Origin: Deltaproteobacteria bacterium
GTDB taxonomy: Bacteria; Myxococcota_A; UBA9160; UBA4427
Reading direction: 5' to 3'
NCBI GenBank assembly: GCA_002719955.1
Contig: PBFW01000070.1
Coordinates: 1-64,000, forward strand
DNA length: 64,000 nt
Shown: positions 26,067 through 34,299 of the stretch, in pieces
How the letters are laid out: each line of letters starts with the position of its first letter
How positions within the stretch are numbered: the stretch's first letter is position 1
Notes under the pieces: model-generated
Databases searched by the model: none
What the model saw: the letters and a program-made list of their open reading frames with translations, nothing else
Told to the model about the DNA's origin: nothing
Translations under genes and position numbers: made by a program

Positions 26067-27257
26067 TCAGTAGGAGCGGGGCAGTCCCAGCCATCCCTCG
26101 CCGAGACGGTTGCGAACCATCTCGTTGTTGAGGGGCGAAAAGGACCATAGGCGTCCATCGCGAAAGAGCCTCTGCATGGCGGAGGCGCGTGTATAACCGG
26201 CTCCGCCCATCAATTGCATGCCCTTGAGGCTGATCTCCACCGCCGCCTCAGAAGCGATCAACTTCGCCATCGAGGCCAGCGAGTCGGCGTTTCCACCGGC
26301 GACCTCGATCTCCGCCGCTCGTCCCATCAGGCTGCGTGCGGCTTCGAGCTGGACGGCGGCGTCGACCATCCAATGCTGCGGCACCTGGAAGGAAGCGACC
26401 GGCTTCCCAAACACGAAACGCTCCTTCGTGTGTTCGATCGCCAGCTCGAGAGCCCCCAGGCCGACGCCCAGCGTGGCGGCCGCGGCGTTCAATCCCTCTC
26501 GATTCACGGTAGCGAAGACCTGGCGCATCCCACGATCGAGATCTCCCAGGATGGTCTCCTCTGGGACCTCGACGTCGTCCAGGAAGACATCGCAGGTGGA
26601 AAGGGAGTGGATACCGAGGGTGTCGATCGCGCGGATCTCGATGCCCGGCAGATTCGTCGGCACCAGAAACATCGTGATGCCCTCCACCGGCGACCTTTCG
26701 ATCTCCGAGCTGCGCGCGAGCACCACCAGCCAATCGGCCTCGGCTGCGCCGGAGATCCAGGTTTTCTGTCCGTGAAGGACGAATCCGCCCGAGTCCACAC
26801 GCCGGGCGCGCGTCTTCATCACGCGCGCGACATCGGTGCCGCCATCGGGTTCGGAAAGTGCGAAGGAGACTCTCGTGCGACCCGCCACGAGGGCCGCGAG
26901 TACTTCGCGTGCCTGTGCGGTTCGGCCGAAGCTCGCCAAAACCTGCACGACCGCGAATTGCGAAATCATGAACGCGGCCATCGAGGTCGGGCCCTTGGCG
27001 AGCTCCTCGATCAGCACGAGTTGATCACGCACATCGCCGCCTCCCCCGAACTCCTCAGGCGCGTCGATGCCCAGAAGTCCGAGTTCGGCGAGCTTCGAAT
27101 AGAGTTGCGCATCGAAGGTCTCGCTTTCGTCGAGTACGCTGGTGTGCTCGGCGGGCGAGATCTCCTCGATGAGCTGGCGGATCATCCGTCGGAGTTCGGC
27201 ACGTTCCGGGGAGTCCATCAGCGGATCGCCGGGTTGGGTTTCGAGAGCGGGCATCAT
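26067..27257 (-). CDS. Acyl-CoA dehydrogenase family protein
   Basis: The 396-residue acyl-CoA dehydrogenase fold shows RVSFALSEPDGGTDVARV (FAD and substrate site), QKTWISGAAEADW, RFVFGKPVASFQVPQHWMVD, and a C-terminal GGAGYTRASAMQRLFRDG. After it, the usual catalytic-Glu segment (Y-E-G-T) is replaced by SPLNNEMVRNRL, so the base is not in the MCAD position. Related actinobacterial-type FadE proteins share this. A double ATG with GGAGG upstream gives the start. It probably dehydrogenates a bulky CoA thioester. It heads the minus-strand run with SDR and P450 and is divergent from the aldo/keto reductase-like gene. Confidence 0.88.
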   Translation of the reverse strand: MMPALETQPGDPLMDSPERAELRRMIRQLIEEISPAEHTSVLDESETFDAQLYSKLAELGLLGIDAPEEFGGGGDVRDQLVLIEELAKGPTSMAAFMISQFAVVQVLASFGRTAQAREVLAALVAGRTRVSFALSEPDGGTDVARVMKTRARRVDSGGFVLHGQKTWISGAAEADWLVVLARSSEIERSPVEGITMFLVPTNLPGIEIRAIDTLGIHSLSTCDVFLDDVEVPEETILGDLDRGMRQVFATVNREGLNAAAATLGVGLGALELAIEHTKERFVFGKPVASFQVPQHWMVDAAVQLEAARSLMGRAAEIEVAGGNADSLASMAKLIASEAAVEISLKGMQLMGGAGYTRASAMQRLFRDGRLWSFSPLNNEMVRNRLGEGWLGLPRSY

Positions 27258-27558
27258 CCAGGTCCTCCAGGGGGGCGGTCGCGAGTCGATGTCAGTCGCG
27301 TCGGCAACACGAAGCAGGCGAGCTTCGGAGCGGTCCGAGACAATAGCCCGGACTCACGGCTCGAGATCCGGACGAAGTCGATCTCGTTCCGTCGACCCTG
27401 ATTTCTTTCTTCATCTCATTCCACTCCATCTATTCCATCTCACGCCATGCTTCGTGGAAGCTCCAGCGAGCCGAATCGGAGTACCCCGGCGACGGGTTCG
27501 CAGCGAACCTCATGGAAGCTATTCTGGCGGCTTCCCGTTCGCTCGAAAGGAGCAACCC
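27258..27558. other. 301-bp divergent promoter region with AT/pyrimidine-rich island
   Basis: It lies between the acyl-CoA dehydrogenase (minus) and the aldo/keto reductase-like gene (plus). Positions 27400-27447 are much less GC-rich than their surroundings and almost all pyrimidine on the plus strand, with imperfect TTCCATCT/TTCATCTCA repeats. It is probably a promoter or binding region. I see no gene. Confidence 0.5.
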
Positions 27559-28380
27559 ATGCCGGATTTTCCCGCGCGCGTCACACTCGGTGGGACCGGG
27601 CTGCGAGTTTCAAAGCTCGGCCTCGGTTCCTCCTTTGGAGCGCCCACGCGCTCCTACCACGAGGCCTTCGAACGGGGCGTCAATTATTTTTACTGGGGGA
27701 GCATTCGACGCAACCTGATGGGCGAGGCCGTGCGCGAGATCGCTCGACAGAAACGCGAGGAGATGGTGGTCGTCGTCCAGAGCTACTCGCGGATGGCCGG
27801 GCTGCTCGGACCGTCGGTCGAACGCGCCATTCGCAAACTCCGCATCGATTACGCGGATATCCTGCTTCTCGGATGGCATAATAAAGATCCGTCCCCCCGA
27901 ATGCTCGAGGCCGCATTGAAACTGAAGGAGCAGGGCCGCGTCGGCCATCTCGCCCTTTCGAGTCATCAGCGAACCTTCTTTCCGACCCTTCTGGACGACG
28001 ACGCGTTCTCGATCTGGCACGTCCGTTACAACGCGGTCCATCCCGGGGCCGAGCGCGACGTATTCCCCAGTCTCGCGGATCGTTCCGAATCCGAGAGGCC
28101 GGGGATCGCCACGTATACCACCACGAGTTGGGGGCAGCTCTGCGATCCCAAGAAAATTCCCGACGGTGAGCGCGTGCCGACGGGTACCGATTGCTACCGC
28201 TTTGCACTCTCCAATTCCGATGTGGATCTGTGTGTGGCGGGCCCCGATAACGAGGAACAGATGCGACAGGCTCTGGCGACCCTCGACGAGGGCCCGATGG
28301 ACGAAGAGGAGCTGGCCTGGATGCGCAGGGTGGGCAGTCATATCTACGGCGGATCTCGGACCTCGCAAATCCGGGATTGA
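27559..28380 (+). CDS. Aldo/keto reductase-like protein with altered active site
   Basis: From ATG 27559, with AAAGGAG upstream, the 273-residue protein follows the AKR barrel: VTLGGTGLRVSKLGLGSSFG, GEAVREIARQKREEMVV, IRKLRIDYADILLLGWHNKD and KEQGRVGHLALSS. By eye, three residues of the tetrad are changed: the Asp and Tyr of the usual D-T-A-x-x-Y are replaced (NYFYWGSIRR), and the Lys after strand 3 is Gln/Ser (VVVQSYS). The His region reads LGWHN. NADPH-dependent reduction is therefore doubtful, and a non-canonical or binding role is possible. A C-terminal Cys pair of the Fe-S AKRs is not seen. NTF2-like and ALDH genes follow. Confidence 0.8.
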   Translation: MPDFPARVTLGGTGLRVSKLGLGSSFGAPTRSYHEAFERGVNYFYWGSIRRNLMGEAVREIARQKREEMVVVVQSYSRMAGLLGPSVERAIRKLRIDYADILLLGWHNKDPSPRMLEAALKLKEQGRVGHLALSSHQRTFFPTLLDDDAFSIWHVRYNAVHPGAERDVFPSLADRSESERPGIATYTTTSWGQLCDPKKIPDGERVPTGTDCYRFALSNSDVDLCVAGPDNEEQMRQALATLDEGPMDEEELAWMRRVGSHIYGGSRTSQIRD

Positions 28381-28533
28381 GGCGCGCGGTGCAGATCGTC
28401 TGATCGGGTCTTCGAGAGTGTTCGTGGGCCTGTGAATGTGGTTTGAAAGAAGTTGACCGGCAATGTGGACGTCGCCTTGTGGCGTGTGCCACCGTCGTGA
28501 GGTCCCGCCGACCCGGGACCAGAGGGAGATCAT

Positions 28534-29133
28534 ATGTACGTTGGGCAGATCCTCGAGAACAAGCCGATCGACATGGAACGATTCGACACGATGGCCGTCG
28601 TGGAGGTCGCTCAGCGCCACCTGGAGACCATCAAGGAGCCGCGGAGGCGCCAGATCCTCCAGAACTTCATCGATCACGCCCGGACGGAAGCGTCGGGTGA
28701 TTACGAAGGCCTCATGGCCACCTGCTCCCGCAAGGAGCAGCACTACGCGTCCTATGGTTCCCGATTCGGCGCGCCTCAGTCCTACGCGGAACTCGAGGTG
28801 CATTACCGCGGGCTCATCGAATCGAATATCTACGTGATTCACTTCGAGGCCGAAAAGCTGGTCGTTGGGGATGACGCGTTGGTGGTCGAGGGCCTGGTGC
28901 ATCAGCTCTATCCCGGGAATTTGATCGAACCGATCTATGGAATCGCGGTCGACGACCCGGATGCGGTCTATCTGGCAACCAAACGGACCTGCGTGTTCTT
29001 CGTTTTCGACGAGGATGGAATGGGCGCCGGTGAGCATTCCTATTCCGACGGACCCCTGACGGCGGACGATCTCGTCAAGCTGGCTCCGGACGAGGTGCCC
29101 GAGCGCTTCTTCAAGAATCCCCTGACTTCCTGA
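28534..29133 (+). CDS. NTF2-like protein of unknown function
   Basis: This 199-residue protein has an N-terminal helical part (residues 1-50). An NTF2-like cone follows: helix YEGLMATCSRKEQHY, then YVIHFEAEKLVVGDDALVVE and TCVFFVFDEDGMGAGEHSYS strands. It is longer than the usual 140-residue SnoaL domain. GGGAG lies upstream of ATG 28534. It may be an isomerase or dehydratase-like helper of the surrounding catabolic enzymes. No catalytic motif can be assigned. Confidence 0.72.
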   Translation: MYVGQILENKPIDMERFDTMAVVEVAQRHLETIKEPRRRQILQNFIDHARTEASGDYEGLMATCSRKEQHYASYGSRFGAPQSYAELEVHYRGLIESNIYVIHFEAEKLVVGDDALVVEGLVHQLYPGNLIEPIYGIAVDDPDAVYLATKRTCVFFVFDEDGMGAGEHSYSDGPLTADDLVKLAPDEVPERFFKNPLTS

Positions 29134-29325
29134 GACACCTTCTGTTTGCGGTGATCGAGCGATTACCGGCCCGGAGCGGGCGCTGGTCACGCTTCCAGCG
29201 GCGGTTCTGCCCATGTCTTGAATCGGCGATCCTCGGTGGCAAGGGGAGGAAGTGGCCCTTGGTCGCTTTCGTCTGGCATCATGGGTGGGTCGCGCGTGTC
29301 GCGCTTCAGCGCCACGAGGAAAGCG

Positions 29326-30816
29326 ATGAGCACCGAAGCAACTCCTCTCATAGAAAATGTCGAGAGCTTCCTGTCCGAGCCTCGCCCCTTGCTGATCGAC
29401 GGCCAGTGGAAGACCGCTCGCTCCGGCGCCACGTTTTCGACCCTCGATCCGGCGACGGGCGAGGTCTTCGCGACGGTGGCCGATGGGGGGAAGCCGGAGA
29501 TCGATGCGGCCGTCGCAAGTGCGCGGCGGGCGTTCGATGGGGGATGGGCGCAATCCGCCGGTGCATATCGAGCCGATCTGTTGAACCGCCTCGCCGATCT
29601 CATCGAGACGCACGCCGAAGAGTTCGCACAGCTCGATTCCCTGGATTGTGGCAAGCCCATCAGCCTGGCCCGGCTGGCTGACGTCCCCACCGCGATCGGC
29701 CATTTTCGATATTTCTCGGGCTGGGCCACCAAGCTCTCCGGAGAAACCATCCCGGTTTCTGCACCGGGCTTCTTGAACTACACCGTGCGCGAACCGATCG
29801 GCGTCGTCGGTCTGATCATCCCCTGGAATTTCCCCGTGATGTTCGCCGCGGTCAAGCTCGCCCCAGCCCTTTGCTCGGGCTGCACGGTCGTGCTGAAGCC
29901 GGCGGAACAGACGCCGCTTTCCGCTTTGCGCCTCGGCGAGCTGATCCAGGAAGCGGGTTTTCCCGATGGCGTGGTCAATATCGTGCCCGGCTCCGGCGAG
30001 ATCGCGGGGGCGGCGCTGGCCGCGCACCCGGGCGTGGACAAGATCGCGTTTACGGGCTCGACGGAAGTGGGTCGCAAGATCATCGCGGCGGCCGCCGGAA
30101 ACCTGAAGAAGGTCTCGCTCGAGCTCGGTGGAAAGGCGCCTAATATCATCCTGCCCGACGCGGATCTCGATACGGTGGCAGATGCGGCGGCCGACGCGAT
30201 CTTCTTCAATCAGGGCGAGGCCTGCTGCGCGGGTACCCGGCTGCTCGTCCACGAGAGCTGTCGGAGGGAACTCGTCGAGGAGGTCATCAAGCGCGCGGCC
30301 GCGATCAAGGTGGGGCCCGGACTTCTGCCCGATACGCAGATGGGTCCTCTCGTGTCCGAGGAGCAGCTCGCCCGGGTCCAGGGCTACCTGGAGTCGGGTC
30401 TTTCGCAGGGTGCGCGAATCGTCACCGGGGGCGGAAGGCCAGCCGGGCTCGAAGGGGGATATTTCCTGGAGCCGACGGTTTTCGAAGATGTCGAGGCTTC
30501 GATGGCGATCGCCCAGGAGGAAATCTTCGGACCCGTTCTGACCGTCCTCGGCTGGAGTGATCTCGACGACCTCGTTCGCAAGGCGAATGATACGGTCTAC
30601 GGGCTCGCGGCCGGAATCTGGACGAAGGACCTGAGCCGGGCGCACAATCTGGCGGCCCGCATGAAGGCGGGGACGGTCTGGATCAATTGCTGGAATGCCT
30701 TCGACCCCGGTTCACCGTGGGGGGGCTATCGACAGTCGGGTTGGGGCCGCGAGACCGGGCGTTTGGGCGCGGAACAATACACTGAGGTGAAGAGCGTTTG
30801 GGTCAATCTGAACTGA
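29326..30816 (+). CDS. NAD(P)-dependent aldehyde dehydrogenase
   Basis: The 496-residue aldehyde dehydrogenase starts at ATG 29326, which ACGAGGAAAG precedes. It contains the cofactor motif AFTGSTEVGRKI, the general base Glu in LELGGKAPN (about 266), the catalytic Cys in FNQGEACCAGTR (about 300), and EEIFGPVL with NDTVYGLAAGIWTKDL near the end. It oxidises an aldehyde to a carboxylic acid. In this context it could serve as the NahF-like step after an aldolase, or oxidise a P450-derived aldehyde. A P450 and the NahE-like aldolase lie directly downstream on the same strand. Confidence 0.93.
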   Translation: MSTEATPLIENVESFLSEPRPLLIDGQWKTARSGATFSTLDPATGEVFATVADGGKPEIDAAVASARRAFDGGWAQSAGAYRADLLNRLADLIETHAEEFAQLDSLDCGKPISLARLADVPTAIGHFRYFSGWATKLSGETIPVSAPGFLNYTVREPIGVVGLIIPWNFPVMFAAVKLAPALCSGCTVVLKPAEQTPLSALRLGELIQEAGFPDGVVNIVPGSGEIAGAALAAHPGVDKIAFTGSTEVGRKIIAAAAGNLKKVSLELGGKAPNIILPDADLDTVADAAADAIFFNQGEACCAGTRLLVHESCRRELVEEVIKRAAAIKVGPGLLPDTQMGPLVSEEQLARVQGYLESGLSQGARIVTGGGRPAGLEGGYFLEPTVFEDVEASMAIAQEEIFGPVLTVLGWSDLDDLVRKANDTVYGLAAGIWTKDLSRAHNLAARMKAGTVWINCWNAFDPGSPWGGYRQSGWGRETGRLGAEQYTEVKSVWVNLN

Positions 30817-30950
30817 TCGCTGCCTGTGAGTCGTGCTGAGTGAAAAAATGCCCCTCGGAATTGCACTTTTGAGGGATGACGGGCACGAGAACGCGCCTAT
30901 CGTCGGGAGGCTACGCGGGGTCGAACTCCGCTGTGCAATGGAGAAAGCCG

Positions 30951-32135
30951 ATGGCCATCCTTTCGATCGCCGATCCAGATTTTCTCGAGGATCCCTATCC
31001 CGCCATCCACGAGCACCGACCCTCCGGAGTCGTTCCGAACGTCGATCATGGGGGTATCTGGCTGCTCGATTCAGACGAGATTCGAGGGGCCGTCCGCGAC
31101 CCCTCGTTCCTGAGCGACCCCGAGAAGGCGGACCCCGAAGCACCCATCACGAAAGTGTTGAAGGCCGCTGGGCTCTCCATCTTCTATATGGACCCACCCC
31201 GACACACGCGGATTCGCGGGCTGGTTTCCAGGGAATTTTCTCCGCATCGGGTGAAGGAGATGCTTCCAGAAATCGAAACGACAGCCCGTGCGACCCTGGA
31301 CGAGCTTCCGGGCGGCGGTCTCATCGATATCGCCGCCACCTTCGCCGACGTCATTCCGATGATCGTCATCAGCGATTTCCTTGAAGTCGAGCGGGAGTTG
31401 CGGGCGGATTTCAGGAACTGGGCGCTGACCCGTGTCAAGAATCTCTTCGACCCGAAGAAGAATCGTTCGCCAGAATTCGCGGAGGCCTCTCGATCGCTTC
31501 GCGGCTATTTCACTCGCAAGGTCGAGATGCGCCACAGGGAACCGGCGACGGATCTGATCGGTCGGCTCGTGGCTCTGACCGGCGTGCAAGAGGGTGATCT
31601 GAGGGAGGATGAGATCATCGATCTGCTCAATCTGATGCCGGGCGCGGGCATCATCACCACGGCGGATCTGATCGGGAACACGATCCACGCTCTTCTGACA
31701 CACCCGGACCAGCTCGAAGCCGTGGTTGCCGATCCGTCCCTGATTCCCGATGCGATCGAAGAAACGCTGCGCTTCGATACGCCCGCGCTCTCCGTGGGGC
31801 GGATCGTGACGGAGCAGACCGAACTCTGCGGGCAGCGCGTCGAGCCGGGGACCTGGGTTCGCGTGATGACGGCGGCGGTCGGGCGCGACCCTGCCTTGCA
31901 CCCCGATCCGGATCGCTTCCAGATCGATCGCGCGCATCGCGAGCATTTTGCTTTCGGTGGTGGAACACATTTCTGTCTGGGTGCCCATCTCGGTCGCGCG
32001 GAGGCGACCACGGCGCTGAGGCTCTTGCTCGAACGTTTCCCGAAGATCAGTCTGGCGAAGGGTGACGATGTCGCTGTCCGGCGGCGGGTTCCCGGCTTTC
32101 GAGGCCTCGACAGGCTCATGGTGCAGCTCGATTGA
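30951..32135 (+). CDS. Cytochrome P450
   Basis: From ATG 30951 (GGAGAAAG upstream) the protein is a 394-residue class I P450. It has MDPPRHTRIRGLVSREFSPH (C-helix region), I-helix PGAGIITTADLIGN, ExxR in EETLRFD, and the haem loop FAFGGGTHFCLGAHLGRAE. The I-helix lacks the acid before Thr (Ile-Thr-Thr), which is less usual. It lies between ALDH and the NahE-like gene. No ferredoxin gene is nearby. The substrate is unknown and probably cyclic and hydrophobic. Confidence 0.93.
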   Translation: MAILSIADPDFLEDPYPAIHEHRPSGVVPNVDHGGIWLLDSDEIRGAVRDPSFLSDPEKADPEAPITKVLKAAGLSIFYMDPPRHTRIRGLVSREFSPHRVKEMLPEIETTARATLDELPGGGLIDIAATFADVIPMIVISDFLEVERELRADFRNWALTRVKNLFDPKKNRSPEFAEASRSLRGYFTRKVEMRHREPATDLIGRLVALTGVQEGDLREDEIIDLLNLMPGAGIITTADLIGNTIHALLTHPDQLEAVVADPSLIPDAIEETLRFDTPALSVGRIVTEQTELCGQRVEPGTWVRVMTAAVGRDPALHPDPDRFQIDRAHREHFAFGGGTHFCLGAHLGRAEATTALRLLLERFPKISLAKGDDVAVRRRVPGFRGLDRLMVQLD

Positions 32136-32305
32136 AAACCCCAAGCCAGCGAACCCGTTCGGGATTTCGGGGAGGTCGCTCGACGAAAAATACACACTCG
32201 AAATGGGCCAGACCTACCTGGGTGGCGATTCCGCTGCCAGCCCCGAGCTGCAGTTCTGTAGGATAGGAACGAGCCGTTCATGAACCGACCGATGGAGGGA
32301 TTCAA

Positions 32306-33268
32306 ATGCTGACGAAGTCCGACGTGCGCGGAGTTTGCGCCTTCGTCCCGACACCCCTGAAGGCGGGGGTCGCGACCGGCGATCTGGCGAGTTCCATCGA
32401 CCTCGATGCCACGATCTCCATGGTCGACCGGCTGATCGAAGACGGTGTGCATATGCTGGCGCTCGCCGGAACCACGGGCGAGGGCGCGGCCCTGCTCTGG
32501 GACGAGAAACGGGAATTCGTCGCGGCCGTCGTCGAGCGGACGGCGGGACGGATCCCGATCTTCGCCAGCGCCATCGCGCTCGGGACCCGCGAGACGATCC
32601 GGCAGATGCGGGAATTCCAGTCGCTCGGTGTCGCTTGTGCCATCGTCTGTCCGCCCTTCTGGCAGACACCGACGGTCGACAACGCGGTCGGATTTATCGA
32701 CGACCTTTCGGAGTCCGTTCCCGAGCTGCCCACGATGATCTACTCGAATAAATTCTTCTTCAAATTCGAGTTTCCGACCGAGTTCTGGCGCCGTGTCGCA
32801 TCGGACTCCTCGACCGTTATCGCGACGAAGGTGAGTTACGACTTTCGGCCCGAGGATTATGACGTCGCGGGAGATCGGATTCAGTTCATGGGTGGGGAGG
32901 GGAATTTTCGCGCCGTGCACGACACGCTGGGGAAGGAAGCGGTCGCAGCCTGGTGCACCTCGGCGGCGATGGGTCCCGAACCTTGGTTGGCACTCGTCGA
33001 GGCGGTCGCCGCGGATGATCGTTCACGCGTCGAGGGCGTGCTGGGTGATATCGAAGCCGTTCCGGCCCCCCTTCCCATGGACGAGTTCCACCTCTTCTCG
33101 AGCTACAACGTGCAGCTCGAGAAGGTTCGCATCAACGCCGGTGGATACGTGCGATGTGGTGGTACGCGTGCCCCCTATACAGACCTCCCGGAAAAGTGGA
33201 TCGCGGCCGCGAAACAGAACGGGGAAGCCTGGGCGAAGCTATGCACACGCTACCGCGCCGAGGCCTGA
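32306..33268 (+). CDS. NahE-like hydratase-aldolase (DapA superfamily)
   Basis: This is a 320-residue class I aldolase barrel. TTGEG (about 56-60) binds the pyruvate carboxylate, Tyr about 146 lies in MIYSNKFFFKFEFPTEFW, and the Schiff-base Lys about 175 lies in VIATKVSYDF. The tail FSSYNVQLEKVRINAGGYV, then RAPYTDLPEKWI and AWAKLCTRY, closely follows trans-o-hydroxybenzylidenepyruvate hydratase-aldolase (NahE/PhdJ) rather than DapA. It would split a ring-cleaved hydroxy-aryl pyruvate into an aldehyde and pyruvate. The aldehyde dehydrogenase two genes upstream could take the product. Confidence 0.85.
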   Translation: MLTKSDVRGVCAFVPTPLKAGVATGDLASSIDLDATISMVDRLIEDGVHMLALAGTTGEGAALLWDEKREFVAAVVERTAGRIPIFASAIALGTRETIRQMREFQSLGVACAIVCPPFWQTPTVDNAVGFIDDLSESVPELPTMIYSNKFFFKFEFPTEFWRRVASDSSTVIATKVSYDFRPEDYDVAGDRIQFMGGEGNFRAVHDTLGKEAVAAWCTSAAMGPEPWLALVEAVAADDRSRVEGVLGDIEAVPAPLPMDEFHLFSSYNVQLEKVRINAGGYVRCGGTRAPYTDLPEKWIAAAKQNGEAWAKLCTRYRAEA

Positions 33269-33317
33269 GGGCTCGTCTCGCAAGTGACCTGGACGGGTTC
33301 AGGAGAGGAGTGATGTC

Positions 33318-34241
33318 GTGCGAATAGGGATCAACGGAAATCGCCTGGTGGGAAGCGGCGATCTCGCGCTCGTCATCGACCATATCAAGGGGGCGGCCGA
33401 GGATGGCTTCCCGAGTTATTGGCTCGCACAACATCCCGCCGGTGGGCTCGACGCGCTGACGACACTCGCTCTCGCAGGTCGGGAAGTTCCCAATATCGAA
33501 CTCTGCAGCGGAGTGATCCCGAGTTGGCCCCGCCACCCCTTGGCGCTGGCCGCTCAGGCCTCGACGACCCAACAGAGCCTCGGCGGTCGCTTGACGCTTT
33601 CTATAGGGCTTTCCCACAAGGCCATGCTCGAACAGGGATTATCGATCCCCTTCGAGAAGCCGATCCGTCATATGCGAGAGTTTCTGGAAATTCTGGTCCC
33701 GCTCCTCGAGGGCAAGCCGGTCTCCGTGCGAGGGGAAACCTTGGGGGCCGAAGCGGCCTTCCCAGCCGTCGGTCCCCCCACGCCCGTTCTGATCGGGGCG
33801 CTGGGCCCGCAGATGTTGCGCTTGGCGGGCGAACGAACCGACGGGACGATTCTTGCCTGGGCTGGCCCGAAGGCGATTCGTGAACATGTGGCGCCCCGGA
33901 TTCGAGAGGCGGCCGAACGCGTCGGCCGTCCCGCCCCCCGGATTGCAGCGATCTATTCGGTCTGCGTGACCGATGATGCCGAACGCGCGCGCGATCTCGT
34001 CGATGGCTGGTTCTCGGGACATGGCGACGTTCCGTCCTATGCCAGAATGATGGCGCTCGAGGGCGTCCATCGTCCCAGCGAAATAGCGGTCGTGGGGGAC
34101 GAGGCGCAGGTACGGAGTCGACTCCTCGAAATCGCCGAGTCTGGCGTAACGGATCTCTGCGCGGGTGAGATCGGGGCGAATGCCGAGGAGGAGGCACGGG
34201 GGCGGGCGCTGCTCAAGAGCCTGGCTCCGGAGTTGGTCTGA
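33318..34241 (+). CDS. LLM-class F420-dependent-type oxidoreductase
   Basis: The 307-residue luciferase-like barrel starts at GTG 33318 with GGAGAGGAG upstream. It has MRIGINGNRLV at the N-terminus, SLGGRLTLSIGLSHKAMLE, and GALGPQMLRLAGERTDGTIL, a strong feature of the F420-dependent (MSMEG_4879-type) subgroup. It probably reduces or oxidises a carbonyl/alkene with F420 or flavin. It follows the NahE-like gene by about 50 bp and ends the plus-strand run that starts at 27559. Confidence 0.88.
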   Translation: MRIGINGNRLVGSGDLALVIDHIKGAAEDGFPSYWLAQHPAGGLDALTTLALAGREVPNIELCSGVIPSWPRHPLALAAQASTTQQSLGGRLTLSIGLSHKAMLEQGLSIPFEKPIRHMREFLEILVPLLEGKPVSVRGETLGAEAAFPAVGPPTPVLIGALGPQMLRLAGERTDGTILAWAGPKAIREHVAPRIREAAERVGRPAPRIAAIYSVCVTDDAERARDLVDGWFSGHGDVPSYARMMALEGVHRPSEIAVVGDEAQVRSRLLEIAESGVTDLCAGEIGANAEEEARGRALLKSLAPELV

Positions 34242-34242
34242 G

Positions 34243-34269
34243 TCGGAGGCGTCGGAGGCGTCGGAGGCA
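34243..34269 (+). repeat. Nine-base tandem repeat, three copies
   Basis: TCGGAGGCG occurs three times in a row (the last copy ends in A) directly after the LLM stop codon, in the short gap before the convergent LigB-type gene. Confidence 0.85.
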
Positions 34270-34299
34270 GACGCCGTTGCGCGGATATGAGGAAGGCCG

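Noticed and set aside
27610..30645. A 1011-residue open frame on the minus strand opposite the AKR-like, NTF2-like and ALDH genes
   Set aside because: It is a shadow of GC-rich plus-strand genes. It has no family motifs, an Arg/His/Asp-rich composition and no ribosome-binding site.
32136..32305. Possible terminator hairpin (CCCC...GGGG) after the P450 at 30951
   Set aside because: Pairing is short with a long loop and there is no T-tract, so I did not list it.
31505..32920. A 471-residue minus-strand frame opposite the P450 and the NahE-like gene
   Set aside because: It crosses two well-supported plus-strand genes and shows no family similarity.
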